Source: CAIXSC01 sp046349915
GTDB taxonomy: Bacteria > Planctomycetota > Planctomycetia > Pirellulales > Pirellulaceae
Assembly: GCA_046349915.1 (NCBI GenBank)
Contig: JAXMBL010000004.1
Location: 744,001-808,000, forward strand
Direction: 5' to 3'
DNA: 64,000 nucleotides
Under the pieces are notes generated by a model. The model worked only from the letters and a program-made list of their open reading frames with translations, was not told the DNA's origin and did not search any database. The number at the start of each line of letters is the position of its first letter. Within the stretch, counting starts at the first letter, position 1. Position numbers and translations under genes: made by a program. Shown piece by piece: positions 1 to 9,590 of this stretch.

Positions 1-1365
1 GTTTTTGTCGCCGAGTTCAATCGGCGTACCTGTGAATCCCAAATACGACGCATTCGGCAGGGCATCGCGCAGATGCTTGCTGAAGCCGTAGCTGATCTCA
101 CCGGTCTTCTTCGCTTTGGCGTAGTGTCCGTACTGGCTTCGATGGGCCTCATCGGCCAGCACGACGATGTTTCTCCGGTCCGAAAGCTGCGGATACGACG
201 CACCAGGGTCGGGAGCGAATTTCTGCAGCGTGGTGAAGATTACGCCTCCCGACGCAACCTTGAGTAGTTCGCGAACTCCGTCGCGGTCGTCCGCCTGTAC
301 GGGCTTCTGCCGGAGCAGCTCGTGGCAACCGGAGAATGTACCGAAGAGTTGATCGTCCAAGTCGTTTCGATCCGTGATGACCACTAGGGTCGGGTTTTGC
401 ATTTTCGGATGGCGGACGACTTTCCCTGCGTAGAAAGCCATCGTGAGGCTCTTGCCGCTTCCTTGCGTATGCCAGACGACACCAACTTTGCGGTCTCCCT
501 TGGGAGAAATCGCCTTCAGGGTGCAATCAACCGCCTTGTTCACTGCGTGGAACTGATGATACCCGGCCATCTTCTTAATGATCGTGCCGCCATCAACTTC
601 AAACACGACGAAGTGCTGAACTAGGTCGAGAAATCGCGACTTCTCAAAGACGCCTTGGATCAGAACATCCAACTCCGGCCGCCCCTTGGAAGCGATTTCG
701 CGACCATCGGTCGTTCGCCAGGGCATGAACCGATCCCAGCCGCCGGTGAGCGTGCCGATGCGGGCGGTGATGCCATCGCTGGCCACCAGACAGACGTTGT
801 ACGTCATCAACGTCGGCAATTGCAGCTTGTATGTTTGTAGCTGATCGAATGCTTTCTTCGTCGTGGCGTTCTCGTCAGCGGCGTTCTTGAGTTCGATCAC
901 CACCAGCGGGAGTCCGTTGACGAACAGCACCACGTCGGGTCGTCGGTTGTGCTTGTCTTCAATGACGGTGTACTGATTAACCGCCAGCCAGTCGTTGTTG
1001 TCCTCGTTAGCGAAATCGACCAGCCAGACCTTCTCATGCACCGTCCGCCCGTCGGCCTGGAACTCGACGTCGATGCCATCGACGAGCATCTGATGAAATC
1101 GCCGATTGTTTTCGAGCAAGTTCGGCGTGTCGGTGCGGATCACACGTCGCAGTGCGTCCTCCTGAGCCTCTGTGGGAACCTTGGGATTAATTCTCGCAAT
1201 CGCATCACGCAGCCGCCCCACAAGCAGCACTTCACCGAACGATTCCCGTTCTGCGGCTGGCTCCTCGGGCGCAATCGATGGACCGTTCAGAACGGAGTAT
1301 CCCAGACCGTCCGTCCATTCCAGAACGGCTTCTTCAACGGTGGATTCGGTGAATTTGGTGGTCAT
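1..1365 (-). CDS. hsdR: Type I restriction enzyme, R (motor/nuclease) subunit, 3' end missing
   Basis: HsdR hydrolyses ATP to translocate DNA and cuts it when the HsdM2S complex finds unmodified sites. The 455 visible residues contain the nuclease motif (D144 in RRPDVV, then E158-L-K160), a Walker A motif (GSGK ending at K305), a DEAH box near residues 405 to 408, and the helicase motif GFTGTP near 443. The start is the ATG at 1365; an in-frame stop lies just upstream. The gene runs off the left edge of the window, so roughly the C-terminal half of a usual 900 to 1100-residue HsdR is absent here. It is the last visible gene of the operon read leftwards from 6262. Confidence 0.95.
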   Translation of the reverse strand, partial: MTTKFTESTVEEAVLEWTDGLGYSVLNGPSIAPEEPAAERESFGEVLLVGRLRDAIARINPKVPTEAQEDALRRVIRTDTPNLLENNRRFHQMLVDGIDVEFQADGRTVHEKVWLVDFANEDNNDWLAVNQYTVIEDKHNRRPDVVLFVNGLPLVVIELKNAADENATTKKAFDQLQTYKLQLPTLMTYNVCLVASDGITARIGTLTGGWDRFMPWRTTDGREIASKGRPELDVLIQGVFEKSRFLDLVQHFVVFEVDGGTIIKKMAGYHQFHAVNKAVDCTLKAISPKGDRKVGVVWHTQGSGKSLTMAFYAGKVVRHPKMQNPTLVVITDRNDLDDQLFGTFSGCHELLRQKPVQADDRDGVRELLKVASGGVIFTTLQKFAPDPGASYPQLSDRRNIVVLADEAHRSQYGHYAKAKKTGEISYGFSKHLRDALPNASYLGFTGTPIELGDKN

Positions 1366-1440
1366 GGGATTGAATGCTCTTCATTCTCTCATAGTTGATG
1401 TCATCGCGCCATATTCTGAAACTGTGGGCAAGGGATGCGG

Positions 1441-2274
1441 TCAATTCCTGTTGCCGCCAAGACTCGCGATGGCTGCACGGAGCACTTGAATACAAATTGC
1501 GGCCGTGTGTTCGTCGGGCGCGAACCGTGAACTCATCTGCTGGTACGGGTGAATGTAATTGCGAAAATCTCGAAGTGCGTGGCCAAACTTCTTTACGTCG
1601 ATCTTCAAGTAACCGAGTTCACAAGAAACATCGATCATTTGGGCCAGCGTCCATTCAGGAAACTGCTTGCTCTTCCCTGAACTGTCTTTCGGTGCCGATG
1701 CTGCTTGATTGAAAATTCTCGGATTGGCCAATGCCATGCCGAGCAGCAGGCCCTCCAACACGCTGCCCGACATAAAAATCGCCGAGAGGGGGCATTTAGC
1801 CTTGAGCGAGCGTACGGCTTCCTGAAACCGCGACTCCAGAATCGGAATGAGGCTGGCCTCGATCGGCACCTTGCCAATTGAAACTTCGCTGAAATCGCGA
1901 TTCAGGAACTGTTCTTCGGTGATTTCCGGTGCCGGTGCGGCCGCCTTCCCAAGCAAGCGTGCGATAATGTCTCGACACCGTTTTGCCGTCGCCTTGTCTT
2001 TGTCGCTTGCATCCGGATTCTTGTACTCCCATAAATCGACAAGTTCTCCAAGTGTTTTTCCGACTAATGCATCGGATTCAACGTCCCAGAACGCGCGCAG
2101 TTTTTTTGCCTTCGATCCGCCATACTTCGTGTACGGGTCGTCGTGGATGTTTCGCCTTACAGACTCTGCGAAGAACGAAGCGAAAGTGGCATCACTAAAG
2201 TCGAGGACGTAGCCACTGGACATGCCGAGCAGGTCTTCAAACGGCTGCCGATCGATGGTCTTGAGTGAACTCAT
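1441..2274 (-). CDS. Abortive-infection-type protein, AbiJ N-terminal-like with HEPN-like C-terminus
   Basis: This 277-residue protein starts with a segment (roughly residues 9 to 85, with GYVLDFSDATF and GSKAKKLRAFW) that resembles the AbiJ N-terminal domain 3 family. The C-terminal part is helical and carries R238-N-Y-I-H242-P, like the RN..HP signature of HEPN-type RNases and related helical domains; spacing is R-x3-H, one shorter than the classic motif. The start codon overlaps the stop of the previous gene (ATGA), so the two are probably translated together. It lies between hsdS and hsdR. A role as a backup toxin triggered when restriction fails is inference; family assignment is from memory of sequence patterns. 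Confidence 0.7.
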   Translation of the reverse strand: MSSLKTIDRQPFEDLLGMSSGYVLDFSDATFASFFAESVRRNIHDDPYTKYGGSKAKKLRAFWDVESDALVGKTLGELVDLWEYKNPDASDKDKATAKRCRDIIARLLGKAAAPAPEITEEQFLNRDFSEVSIGKVPIEASLIPILESRFQEAVRSLKAKCPLSAIFMSGSVLEGLLLGMALANPRIFNQAASAPKDSSGKSKQFPEWTLAQMIDVSCELGYLKIDVKKFGHALRDFRNYIHPYQQMSSRFAPDEHTAAICIQVLRAAIASLGGNRN

Positions 2275-3206
2275 GGCTGCACCTTGCGATCTTCGTGGGT
2301 ATCAAACAAGAAAATCGCCAACGTCGTGGCGGCCCCGACCGCCAGTCGGGCGTGCCGCGGTGTGAGTCCCTTCGCTTCTTTCCCCTTGCCGTGCCCGGTT
2401 CCATAGAGATTGCGAAGCTCGGAGAGTCCTTGGACCAGTGTCGAGAGGTTACCCAAAATGGACTTTACCGACTTCGCGCCTTTGACTTCATCTTTAATTC
2501 CGTCGGGTACAAGCTTCAGTTCGTCCAACGCTCGGCGTACAAGTGGTAGTAGGTCCGGGCGATCCGTGACCGGTTTGCCGCACGAATCCAGGATCGTGTG
2601 GCATACCGTCTCGACCAGTTCTTTCGCGGTTCCAATTGCCAGGTCTGGGTCACCTTCGATCGCGGACTCCATGCGATTGATCTGCCGATGGACGTAGTCG
2701 GCATCGACCTGCTGCGCAAGTATTTTCGTCGAACGAATCGCATGCTGCGACGAAGTTAAGCGGCGCGGACCATAGATCGCACGACCGGAAATCGTGCTGC
2801 GTTCAACCAACTCCCAACCGTCAGGAGCCAAAAGAGCATTTAGCATTGCGATAATGGCTTTGGCCTTTTCGCGATCTTCACAAACGACTGGATGCGCAAT
2901 CTCCGCAAGGAACTGAAGGAAAACCTCGTCAGGTCCGTCAGCGAGTTGCAACCGCTCATCCGAGAACACCCAGTTGTCGTCCCAGTCCAAATTGTTGATG
3001 CGATGTTGCCAAATATCGCCTTCGGCGTTCTCGAAGCGACCGTCTGTCGATGGCATTGAGCTCAAGTCGTAAAGCCGATTGAGAAACTCAACGTCGTTGA
3101 GTTCGCCACTCCAAGAAATGCCTTCACGAATTAGCGCGCGTCGAATGTCTCGCCGAGTAATCTCGGTGATTGTGTTTTGGTGGGTTGGGGATGGAGCGGT
3201 GGTCAT
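2271..3206 (-). CDS. Abortive infection C-terminal (Abi_C) domain protein
   Basis: The C-terminal third resembles the Abi_C domain: a helical segment with DLLPLVRRALDELKL, a later LVQGLSELRNLYGTGHG and a final HARLAVGAATTLAIFLF. The N-terminal two thirds show no motif I recognise. I chose the ATG at 3206; a GTG at 3221 is in frame and would add five residues. The gene follows hsdS after about 20 bases and its stop overlaps the next start by four bases. Proteins with this domain are often found within type I restriction loci and other defence regions. A direct biochemical activity cannot be read from the sequence. Confidence 0.75.
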   Translation of the reverse strand: MTTAPSPTHQNTITEITRRDIRRALIREGISWSGELNDVEFLNRLYDLSSMPSTDGRFENAEGDIWQHRINNLDWDDNWVFSDERLQLADGPDEVFLQFLAEIAHPVVCEDREKAKAIIAMLNALLAPDGWELVERSTISGRAIYGPRRLTSSQHAIRSTKILAQQVDADYVHRQINRMESAIEGDPDLAIGTAKELVETVCHTILDSCGKPVTDRPDLLPLVRRALDELKLVPDGIKDEVKGAKSVKSILGNLSTLVQGLSELRNLYGTGHGKGKEAKGLTPRHARLAVGAATTLAIFLFDTHEDRKVQP

Positions 3207-3225
3207 AGTATGAAGTGACACTTTC

Positions 3226-4611
3226 TCACGTTAAAAGTTCGCCTGAGAGCAAGCGAGGCAGAAGCTTGTCGCGAACTGCTACGAGAGATGAAGATTCTTC
3301 GTCGATCGTTTTCATCTGCGCAAAAAGACCTGTGGTTACATTTGCAAAATGCAGCGCAGTGTCCTTCGGAGGAGCCACGAGCGGCAACTTGTTTAGACAC
3401 TCCGCCGGTGCCCGCTGGCGGCCAGAGGTTCCGGTCATGTTCGTAATCAGGTGCTGGCGGAAGTCGTCCGTTCGTGCAAGCAGGTATGCGAACACCGGCG
3501 GCAGTGGTGGTTTTGGGCGGAGAACGATGTATTCGGTAGAGCCTGCTGCGACTTGGCCTTCTTCGAGGAAGTCGACGAAAGCAGTCTTTCCATTTTCCAA
3601 GCAAGGTGTGATCCGAGCAACGAGAGTATCGCCATTGACGAACTTTGTGCCCGATCCGAATTCGCGATGCTCCCACGCAATCGCGCGTGCCGAGCGGGTC
3701 GGCATGTTCGACATTTCAAGCCACGGGGCCACGGTTCCCTTGGCGAGTGAACGTAACGGGTTGACCTCAATTGCGTCTGGAACAGTCCCTGCCTTCCACC
3801 CCTTCGGAATCGGTCCGAGCGTTGAATTCTCGAAAATGTCGGGGAAGTGTTCGGCGATTTCGGGGGCCATGTTAGGCAGGGCGCGGCGGGAGAGGTCGGC
3901 GTTGCTGAGTTTGGGGTGCTCGCGGCGGAGCGCGGCTTTGGCGTGAACTGGGTCGAAGTCGACGAACCAGCTTCTGAATAGCCGCCGCGCCATCGCCTCC
4001 AGCGTCTCATTCATCCGCCGGTTCAACTCAATCTTGTCGTCCAACGCGCCTGCGCTTTCTGCAATTTTGTCTCGCGTCGCTCTTTGAGGCCAAGGTATTG
4101 GGATTTGGCGAATCTCTTTTAGATTCAGCGTCGCTTGCACCGTTGTGGTTGACCACGCCTGCATAAGATGCTGTATCGGCGCACTAAGAAGACACAATCT
4201 CACATAGGGTGCATCTGACAGATTAGCCAGCCGAATTAACGCCGTGGCTCGTGCCGAATTCCAGCCAGCCATCTCTGGAGGAACAATCGCACATCGGCCG
4301 ACGTCACCAACCAGGGAGAGCAGGATTTCGCCGCCCTGAAACTCGGTTCTGCGATACTCTTGGTGCTTTGCTGGAGTGATTCGAAAATCTGGCCGAAGAT
4401 TAATCCGGTTGTTAGCCAAGTCACCCGCTTTGATCAGTGGAATCCCCATTGGATCGTGCGTGCCTGGATACATGACTCCTACGGAAATACCTCGGTCATC
4501 AGACAGCAACTCTTCGATTCGAACGATCCCCCAGCCGTCTGGAATCGAGTGAAAACCAACCTCGGCAAGAATCTGCGCTGCTGCCGGCGAGTGGGAACGT
4601 GAAATACTCAT
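3226..4611 (-). CDS. hsdS: Type I restriction-modification, specificity subunit
   Basis: HsdS recognises the two halves of a bipartite DNA target and holds the methylase and motor subunits. The 461 residues show two target-recognition domains, at about residues 20 to 200 and 270 to 455. Each is followed by a conserved helical segment; the first contains KIELNRRMNETLEAMA and the linker FRSWFVDFDPV, and the second ends with RDKLLPRLLSGEL. These spacer helices are typical of the family, and the length is normal. The gene begins about 50 bases after hsdM ends. The target sequence cannot be predicted by eye. Confidence 0.93.
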   Translation of the reverse strand: MSISRSHSPAAAQILAEVGFHSIPDGWGIVRIEELLSDDRGISVGVMYPGTHDPMGIPLIKAGDLANNRINLRPDFRITPAKHQEYRRTEFQGGEILLSLVGDVGRCAIVPPEMAGWNSARATALIRLANLSDAPYVRLCLLSAPIQHLMQAWSTTTVQATLNLKEIRQIPIPWPQRATRDKIAESAGALDDKIELNRRMNETLEAMARRLFRSWFVDFDPVHAKAALRREHPKLSNADLSRRALPNMAPEIAEHFPDIFENSTLGPIPKGWKAGTVPDAIEVNPLRSLAKGTVAPWLEMSNMPTRSARAIAWEHREFGSGTKFVNGDTLVARITPCLENGKTAFVDFLEEGQVAAGSTEYIVLRPKPPLPPVFAYLLARTDDFRQHLITNMTGTSGRQRAPAECLNKLPLVAPPKDTALHFANVTTGLFAQMKTIDEESSSLVAVRDKLLPRLLSGELLT

Positions 4612-4660
4612 TCGGTCTCCTCGCGAACTATCGGCTGGAGCCGGTGCGGAAAGGTTTCAG

Positions 4661-6262
4661 TCATGATGATTCCTTTCCGGTAAAGCCGAGGCTTGCCAGA
4701 TTCTTGAGGATCGTCTTCTCCAATTTTCCGGAGTCGGCGAATTGCGACTTCAGCTTTGAGGTCAGCTGCTCCATTCGTTCTTCGAACGGCATGTCGTCAT
4801 CGTCTTCAGTCTCCGCCGCCCCGACGTAGCGACCGGGCGTGAGGACGTGGCCGTGACTTGCGATCTCTTCGCGGGTGGCACCTTTACAGAATCCAGCGAT
4901 ATCTGCGTACTTGCCCGCGTCTTTTTCGCCACGCCAGGCGTGATAGGTCTTGGCAATGCGGCCTACTTCGTCGTCGGAAAGTTCGCGATGCGTACGATCC
5001 ACAAGTGCGCCGAGCTTTCGGGCGTCGATGAAAAGTGTTTCACCACGTCGGTCACGAAACTTGCCGTTCCTTTTGTTGCGTGCGATGAACCAGAGACAGA
5101 CGGGAATCTGAGTCGTGTAGAAGAGTTGACCGGGGAGCGCGATCATGCAGTCGACAAGATCTTGCTCGACAAGCTGGCGGCGAATTTCGCCTTCGCCGGA
5201 TTGATTACTGCTCATTGACCCGTTGGCCAGCACGAAGCCCGCAATTCCGCTGGGAGCTAATTTGTGGACCATGTGTTGCACCCAAGCATAGTTGGCATTA
5301 CCAACCGGCGGAGCGCCAAATTTCCAGCGGGCATCTTCACGAAGCCTTTCGCCGCCCCAGTCGCTAATGTTGAACGGGGGATTGGCAAGGATAAAGTCGG
5401 CCTTGAGGTCTTTATGCACGTCGTTGTGAAACGTGTCGGCATTGTGCGGTCCTATATTGCCGTCGATTCCGCGTATGGCAAGGTTCATCTTGCACAGTCG
5501 CCACGTCGTGTTGTTGCTTTCCTGCCCGTAGATGGAGAGATCGCCGATGCGGCCACCATGCGCCAAAACAAATTTCTCGGATGACACGAACATACCGCCC
5601 GAGCCGCAACATGGGTCGTAGATGCGGCCTTTGTACGGCTCGATCATTTCGACGAGCAACTTCACGACGGATTGCGGCGTGTAGAATTCGCCGCCGCCCT
5701 TACCTTCGGCATTCGCAAACTTCCCAAGGAAGTACTCGTAAACGCGACCGAGAACATCCTTGCTGCGGCTTTCGGCGTCGCCGAGTCCGATGGTGCCAAC
5801 CAGGTCAATGAGTTCACCAAGGCGTTGCTTATCGAGCGACGCGCGACCGTAATCCTTGGGAAGTACGCCTTTGAGTTTAGGGTTGTCCTTCTCAATCGCC
5901 GTCATCGCATCGTCGACGAGCTGACCGACGTCCCGACGTTTACCAGTCTTGGGATCGGTGTATCCGGATTTGGCGTGCTCTTGAATGAAAGTCCAGCGAG
6001 CGTCCTTGGGAACCCAGAAGACGTTCTCTGCCAGGTATTCGTCGCGGTCTTCCGGATCAGAGTCTTTGTCTGCCGCCAGCCGATTATGCAGTTCCTGGAA
6101 TGCGTCTGAGATGTATTTCACGAACACCAGGCCAAGCAAGACGTGCTTGTACTCTGCCGCATCCATGTGCCCGCGGAGCTTGTCGGCCGCCGACCATAGC
6201 TTTTCCTCAAAGCCCAGGTTCGCTCCCGTGCCGTTAGATGAATTCGCTTTCTTGCGAGCCAT
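4661..6262 (-). CDS. hsdM: Type I restriction-modification, N6-adenine methyltransferase subunit
   Basis: HsdM methylates adenine within the site chosen by HsdS and protects host DNA. The 533 residues begin with the HsdM N-terminal helical domain (WSAADKLRGHMDAAEYKHV). The S-adenosylmethionine-binding motif follows (FYTPQSVVKLL, then DPCCGSGGMF near residue 218) and then the catalytic NPPF motif near residue 296. The length matches the family. It is the first gene of the leftward operon hsdM-hsdS-Abi_C-AbiJ-like-hsdR. Two inverted repeats lie in the 285 bases upstream and could be control sites. Confidence 0.96.
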   Translation of the reverse strand: MARKKANSSNGTGANLGFEEKLWSAADKLRGHMDAAEYKHVLLGLVFVKYISDAFQELHNRLAADKDSDPEDRDEYLAENVFWVPKDARWTFIQEHAKSGYTDPKTGKRRDVGQLVDDAMTAIEKDNPKLKGVLPKDYGRASLDKQRLGELIDLVGTIGLGDAESRSKDVLGRVYEYFLGKFANAEGKGGGEFYTPQSVVKLLVEMIEPYKGRIYDPCCGSGGMFVSSEKFVLAHGGRIGDLSIYGQESNNTTWRLCKMNLAIRGIDGNIGPHNADTFHNDVHKDLKADFILANPPFNISDWGGERLREDARWKFGAPPVGNANYAWVQHMVHKLAPSGIAGFVLANGSMSSNQSGEGEIRRQLVEQDLVDCMIALPGQLFYTTQIPVCLWFIARNKRNGKFRDRRGETLFIDARKLGALVDRTHRELSDDEVGRIAKTYHAWRGEKDAGKYADIAGFCKGATREEIASHGHVLTPGRYVGAAETEDDDDMPFEERMEQLTSKLKSQFADSGKLEKTILKNLASLGFTGKESS

Positions 6263-6344
6263 AGATTCCCTTCATGGGATGTGTGCCAAGTATCCGCCTG
6301 CCGCGTTGGGAAGTCCACGTGCGAAACCGACAGTTAATCAAATG

Positions 6345-6424
6345 GCCGTGACTAGTCTGGTCACGGCTACTAAAAAACTTCAAAAAGATGGATTCTACCA
6401 GAACTCCCCAATGCTTGGGAGTTC
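6345..6424. promoter_or_regulatory. Two inverted repeats upstream of hsdM
   Basis: Positions 6345 to 6367 form GCCGTGAC, a 7-base loop, and GTCACGGC. Positions 6401 to 6424 form GAACTCCC, an 8-base loop, and GGGAGTTC. Both stems are perfect over 8 bp. They lie between the terminator of the DUF932 gene and the hsdM start, where the promoter of the restriction operon must be. Operator or leader hairpins are both possible. Confidence 0.4.
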
Positions 6425-6479
6425 TGCGGATCAGATGTCTTCAATGATTAAGCCAAACGTCTAACAACGTAACTCAAAA

Positions 6480-6503
6480 CCCCAAGCCATCCGTGGCCTG
6501 GGG
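6480..6503 (-). terminator. Rho-independent terminator of the DUF932 gene
   Basis: A hairpin of CCCCAGGCCA and TGGCTTGGGG (read on the minus strand, with one mismatch) is followed by TTTT. It lies about 45 bases after the stop of the leftward DUF932 gene. Confidence 0.7.
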
Positions 6504-6547
6504 TTTGAAAATGCACGCTGGGCGTGCGGAGAATCGCGGTAATTCAT

Positions 6548-7573
6548 TTACGCTGCGAGGGCGAGCAAAGCGGCCGCCTTCTGATCCAGTTCCAACCGGT
6601 CACCGATGTTGACCTGTTGCTGAGCCAGTCGGGTGATGGCGTCCACGATCGAGAAGATAGTGAACGCACCATGTTGCCGGGCAATTTCCATCGCTTCCTT
6701 GGCAAGACCGCGCGGGATTCCGTTCTTCAAGAGGTTCTTCATGACCTCTTCGCTGTCGGCACCAAGTGTCTCACGCATTGCTTTCTGCACCACGGCGACA
6801 AAGCCATCACGGCGTTGGTCGCGAGCGGCGATGAGCGAGTCGAGCGTGCGGCGGATATCGGTTAACGCATTCCCGACGCCGGCCGTATGCTTGCGAGTCA
6901 CTTCGACGACTTCCGTGGCGTCCCACACGATGTGATTTGCACAGACCTTCTGAAACCAGAAAGTGCTGATGCCAACGGATCGTTTGCCGACTTCGCTGTT
7001 CCATACGAAGAAGCCGGGCGCGAACGCTTGGCCGTCAATCTCGGCCCAGCCTTCAGGATCAATCAGGAAGCAAAACATGTCCTGCTCCCCTGCATAGAGT
7101 CCCGTGCCACCATTTGACGCAGCTTGTGGCGGTTGGAAGTCAACGGCGAACTCGCGAACGAGATTCACCAAATCGAGATTCCAAAGCCGCGTGTAGCTGA
7201 CGCCGTGAACCGAGCGGACGGTATTCTCATTCGTGAGCACTTGCATCGGCTTTTGGCCGGTGGGCATCGTCTCACGAAAGACTTGCGCCGCGGTTTCGGG
7301 CGTAAGCCGGTTGACGGTATCGCGGGAAACCCCCGCGAGTTTGCAAAGTTGGCTGAAGCTCCAGTCGTTGAGACGGAACTCGCCATCATTGCCGGTCGCC
7401 AGGACCAGTTCATCTTCGCGAGCAATCGGCCGCAGGAATTGCGGCGGGTACCAGCGATCAAGGGACGCACGCTTTTGGTCACGGCAGTATTCCGCCAAAG
7501 CCTGGAGCGTGGGGAACCGTTCGTCGTGGGAGCGACGAAACAGTTCCCGGTGGGCATGCGTGAGAGTGGTCAA
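6548..7573 (-). CDS. DUF932 (phage/plasmid-related) protein
   Basis: The protein matches the DUF932 family, common on plasmids and phages and of unsettled function. Typical segments are LNDWSFSQLCKLAGV near the start, a central AGEQDMFCFLID and FFVWNSEVGKRS, then FWFQKVCANHIVW and a helical tail. I chose the TTG start at 7573. It has a near-perfect ribosome site (AAAGGAGGT) six bases upstream and the domain begins soon after; the frame stays open for 50 more codons upstream without such a site. The product is 341 residues. It is transcribed alone, with its own terminator. Confidence 0.8.
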   Translation of the reverse strand: MTTLTHAHRELFRRSHDERFPTLQALAEYCRDQKRASLDRWYPPQFLRPIAREDELVLATGNDGEFRLNDWSFSQLCKLAGVSRDTVNRLTPETAAQVFRETMPTGQKPMQVLTNENTVRSVHGVSYTRLWNLDLVNLVREFAVDFQPPQAASNGGTGLYAGEQDMFCFLIDPEGWAEIDGQAFAPGFFVWNSEVGKRSVGISTFWFQKVCANHIVWDATEVVEVTRKHTAGVGNALTDIRRTLDSLIAARDQRRDGFVAVVQKAMRETLGADSEEVMKNLLKNGIPRGLAKEAMEIARQHGAFTIFSIVDAITRLAQQQVNIGDRLELDQKAAALLALAA

Positions 7574-7815
7574 TTGCCACCTCCTTTCGCAACGAAAATG
7601 AGAATGAACGATTCTCGACGTGCCTACCTCGAAGCGAAACAGGCATGAGAGAATGGCACGGCGAAGCGATGTGCGCAATTCGCGAGCCGTTATCGAATTC
7701 CATTCGTCAAGCAAACTTCGCAAATGCTAGCACCAAGATTTCGGGGGCCGCAGCGAATCGCTATTGCCCGAGTGTTTTTGGACTTCTACAAGTTGCTGGC
7801 AGAAAGGAATCTGCA

Positions 7816-8268
7816 ATGGAAATTCTTATTGGCGTCATTTCGTTGGTCGTGGGCACGGCGGCGTTGTTCACTTCCCTTGTCGCTATTGCGGTCGGACTCA
7901 CGGGCGGTGATGTGGCCAAGACGCTTGGGATTATTGAGGCTCAAGAACTGCCAGAAGTTAAGCGTAAGACAGCACGGTGCCTCATGCTCCTGGTCGCCTG
8001 GGGAAGCATGTCATTTCTGGCAACGATCCCCGTCGTGTTTTGGACCATTGTCCACATTGACGACAATCCTGTGACGCCGCCTTGGTGGTTCACGATCTGG
8101 ATGCTCCTTGCCTTCATCACTGGCTGTTACGTTCTACAAATGGTGGGATTGCTGTTTAGGTTCGCCGGAATTCTTCGTGACCGAGACATGCTCAGCATGA
8201 AAGACTCCCTCCTATTTTTCTGGACGCTGTTCGGATTGGCCTTTCAGCGGGCTCGGCCCAACGACTAA
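7816..8268 (+). CDS. Small membrane protein, unknown function
   Basis: The 150-residue product starts at an ATG preceded by AAAGGA. It has hydrophobic segments at about residues 2 to 28, 58 to 82, 95 to 118 and a weaker one near 130 to 145, so three or four membrane helices. No family is recognised. Its stop codon overlaps the stop codon of the convergent recombinase gene (shared CTAA at 8265 to 8268), which points to compact packing on the island. Confidence 0.65.
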   Translation: MEILIGVISLVVGTAALFTSLVAIAVGLTGGDVAKTLGIIEAQELPEVKRKTARCLMLLVAWGSMSFLATIPVVFWTIVHIDDNPVTPPWWFTIWMLLAFITGCYVLQMVGLLFRFAGILRDRDMLSMKDSLLFFWTLFGLAFQRARPND

Positions 8269-9347
8269 CGAATCTGAATGTGCCGTGCCGCATCTTCAGC
8301 ATCAGTCTCGCGTGCGCGGTAATAGAGCTGCGTCGTACGAATATCGCTGTGACCTGCGAGCGCTTGAACTTGTTCGATCTTCGCACCGTGTTCCAAGGCG
8401 TTCGTGAGTGCCGTCTTGCGCAGCGTATGCACGCCGAGTCCGCGGCGGCCAAGGCGGTCGGGGTTGATGCCGACTTCGCGGCAGTACTGCTTCACAATTT
8501 GAAGCATGGCTCGGCGGGTAAGGTGCCGTGGCTCGAATGATTTGCGGTCCTTGGCGAGCGGCCGAAAGAGTGGTCCTTCCAAATCATGGCTGATGCCGGA
8601 CCACTCAACGTAGCGAAGCAAGGCATCGGCGGATTGCAGCAACGCTTTTCGCTGGCGCTTGCCTCCCTTCTCGCGAACTACGAGATACCAGTGCGTATCG
8701 GTCTTCTCAATGTCGCCGACTTTCGCATTCACGAGCGCACTCACGCGGCACGCAGTCACGAAGAAGGTGAAGAGTAGAGCGTAGTCGCGAACACCGCGGG
8801 GAGTGTTCTCATCCGGAGCGTGCAATAGTCGCCGCGCCTCGGCCTCAGAAAGTGCGGGCGTGAGGTTCTTCTCCACTCGCGGCGCTTCCACCGCCTGAAT
8901 ATCTCCGACCGTTTCCCAGTCAATCAAGCCCCGTTTTCCAAACTGTGCATAGGTGCCACGGATCACTGAAAGAGCCCGGCTGATTGTGGTTGCGGCGGCA
9001 TTTCCTTGGCTTCGCAGAGCCTCTTTATAAATGCGGACGTGGTCGCCGGTGACGCGGAGCGGGTCGATGCCCTGTTTGCGTAAGTGCGTGACGAAGCGTG
9101 CCAGGTCGGATGCATACGCTTTGCGCGAGTGGGGACTGACCAGTCGATCACAGACCCATGGCACCAACGCTGCGGCCGGTTCCTTTCGCCCGACGGCCGG
9201 CAAGAGTTTCGAGAGGAACGATTCGACGCGTCCTTCACTTGACAGGTCACGCGGGATGGCGGGAAGTTGCGGGCGTCGGTTGACCGACACGGCTTTTTCG
9301 TTCGCTGTTATCTTTCGGCCGGTGATGGGTGGGCGGCGGCGGGGCAT
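8265..9347 (-). CDS. Tyrosine recombinase / integrase
   Basis: The protein cuts and rejoins DNA through a covalent tyrosine link, as in integration or resolution of elements. The N-terminal SAM-like core-binding domain spans about residues 40 to 145. The catalytic set is complete: R201 (in ACRVSAL), a lysine near 227 to 230, H307-x-x-R310 (HTLRK), H333 (AGHSD) and Y342 or Y343. At 360 residues the length is normal. It is the only recombinase in view, but it lies about 15 kb from the attachment scar at 24008. It may therefore serve as a XerC/D-like resolvase of the element, or a second integrase may lie past the left edge. Confidence 0.93.
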   Translation of the reverse strand: MPRRRPPITGRKITANEKAVSVNRRPQLPAIPRDLSSEGRVESFLSKLLPAVGRKEPAAALVPWVCDRLVSPHSRKAYASDLARFVTHLRKQGIDPLRVTGDHVRIYKEALRSQGNAAATTISRALSVIRGTYAQFGKRGLIDWETVGDIQAVEAPRVEKNLTPALSEAEARRLLHAPDENTPRGVRDYALLFTFFVTACRVSALVNAKVGDIEKTDTHWYLVVREKGGKRQRKALLQSADALLRYVEWSGISHDLEGPLFRPLAKDRKSFEPRHLTRRAMLQIVKQYCREVGINPDRLGRRGLGVHTLRKTALTNALEHGAKIEQVQALAGHSDIRTTQLYYRARETDAEDAARHIQIR

Positions 9348-9590
9348 ACCAATAAAGACTACGCATAAAGCATATTATGAGAAGTGAATATCGGGTGACA
9401 GCGATAGCCCTTGTCCGATCGTTAAATCTCTGGCAGAACACATATTGAGGAAGACTGCGGGGCCGGAAACTAGACACTCGGCAGCTTCTCTGTTCAAACA
9501 GCAATTGATTGCGCGACGCAACCTCCTTCGGTACGGTTTTGCCGGCTGGAACTTCTCCAGCCTGTGTTCCTTCCTAGAGTGAGGTGTCCC

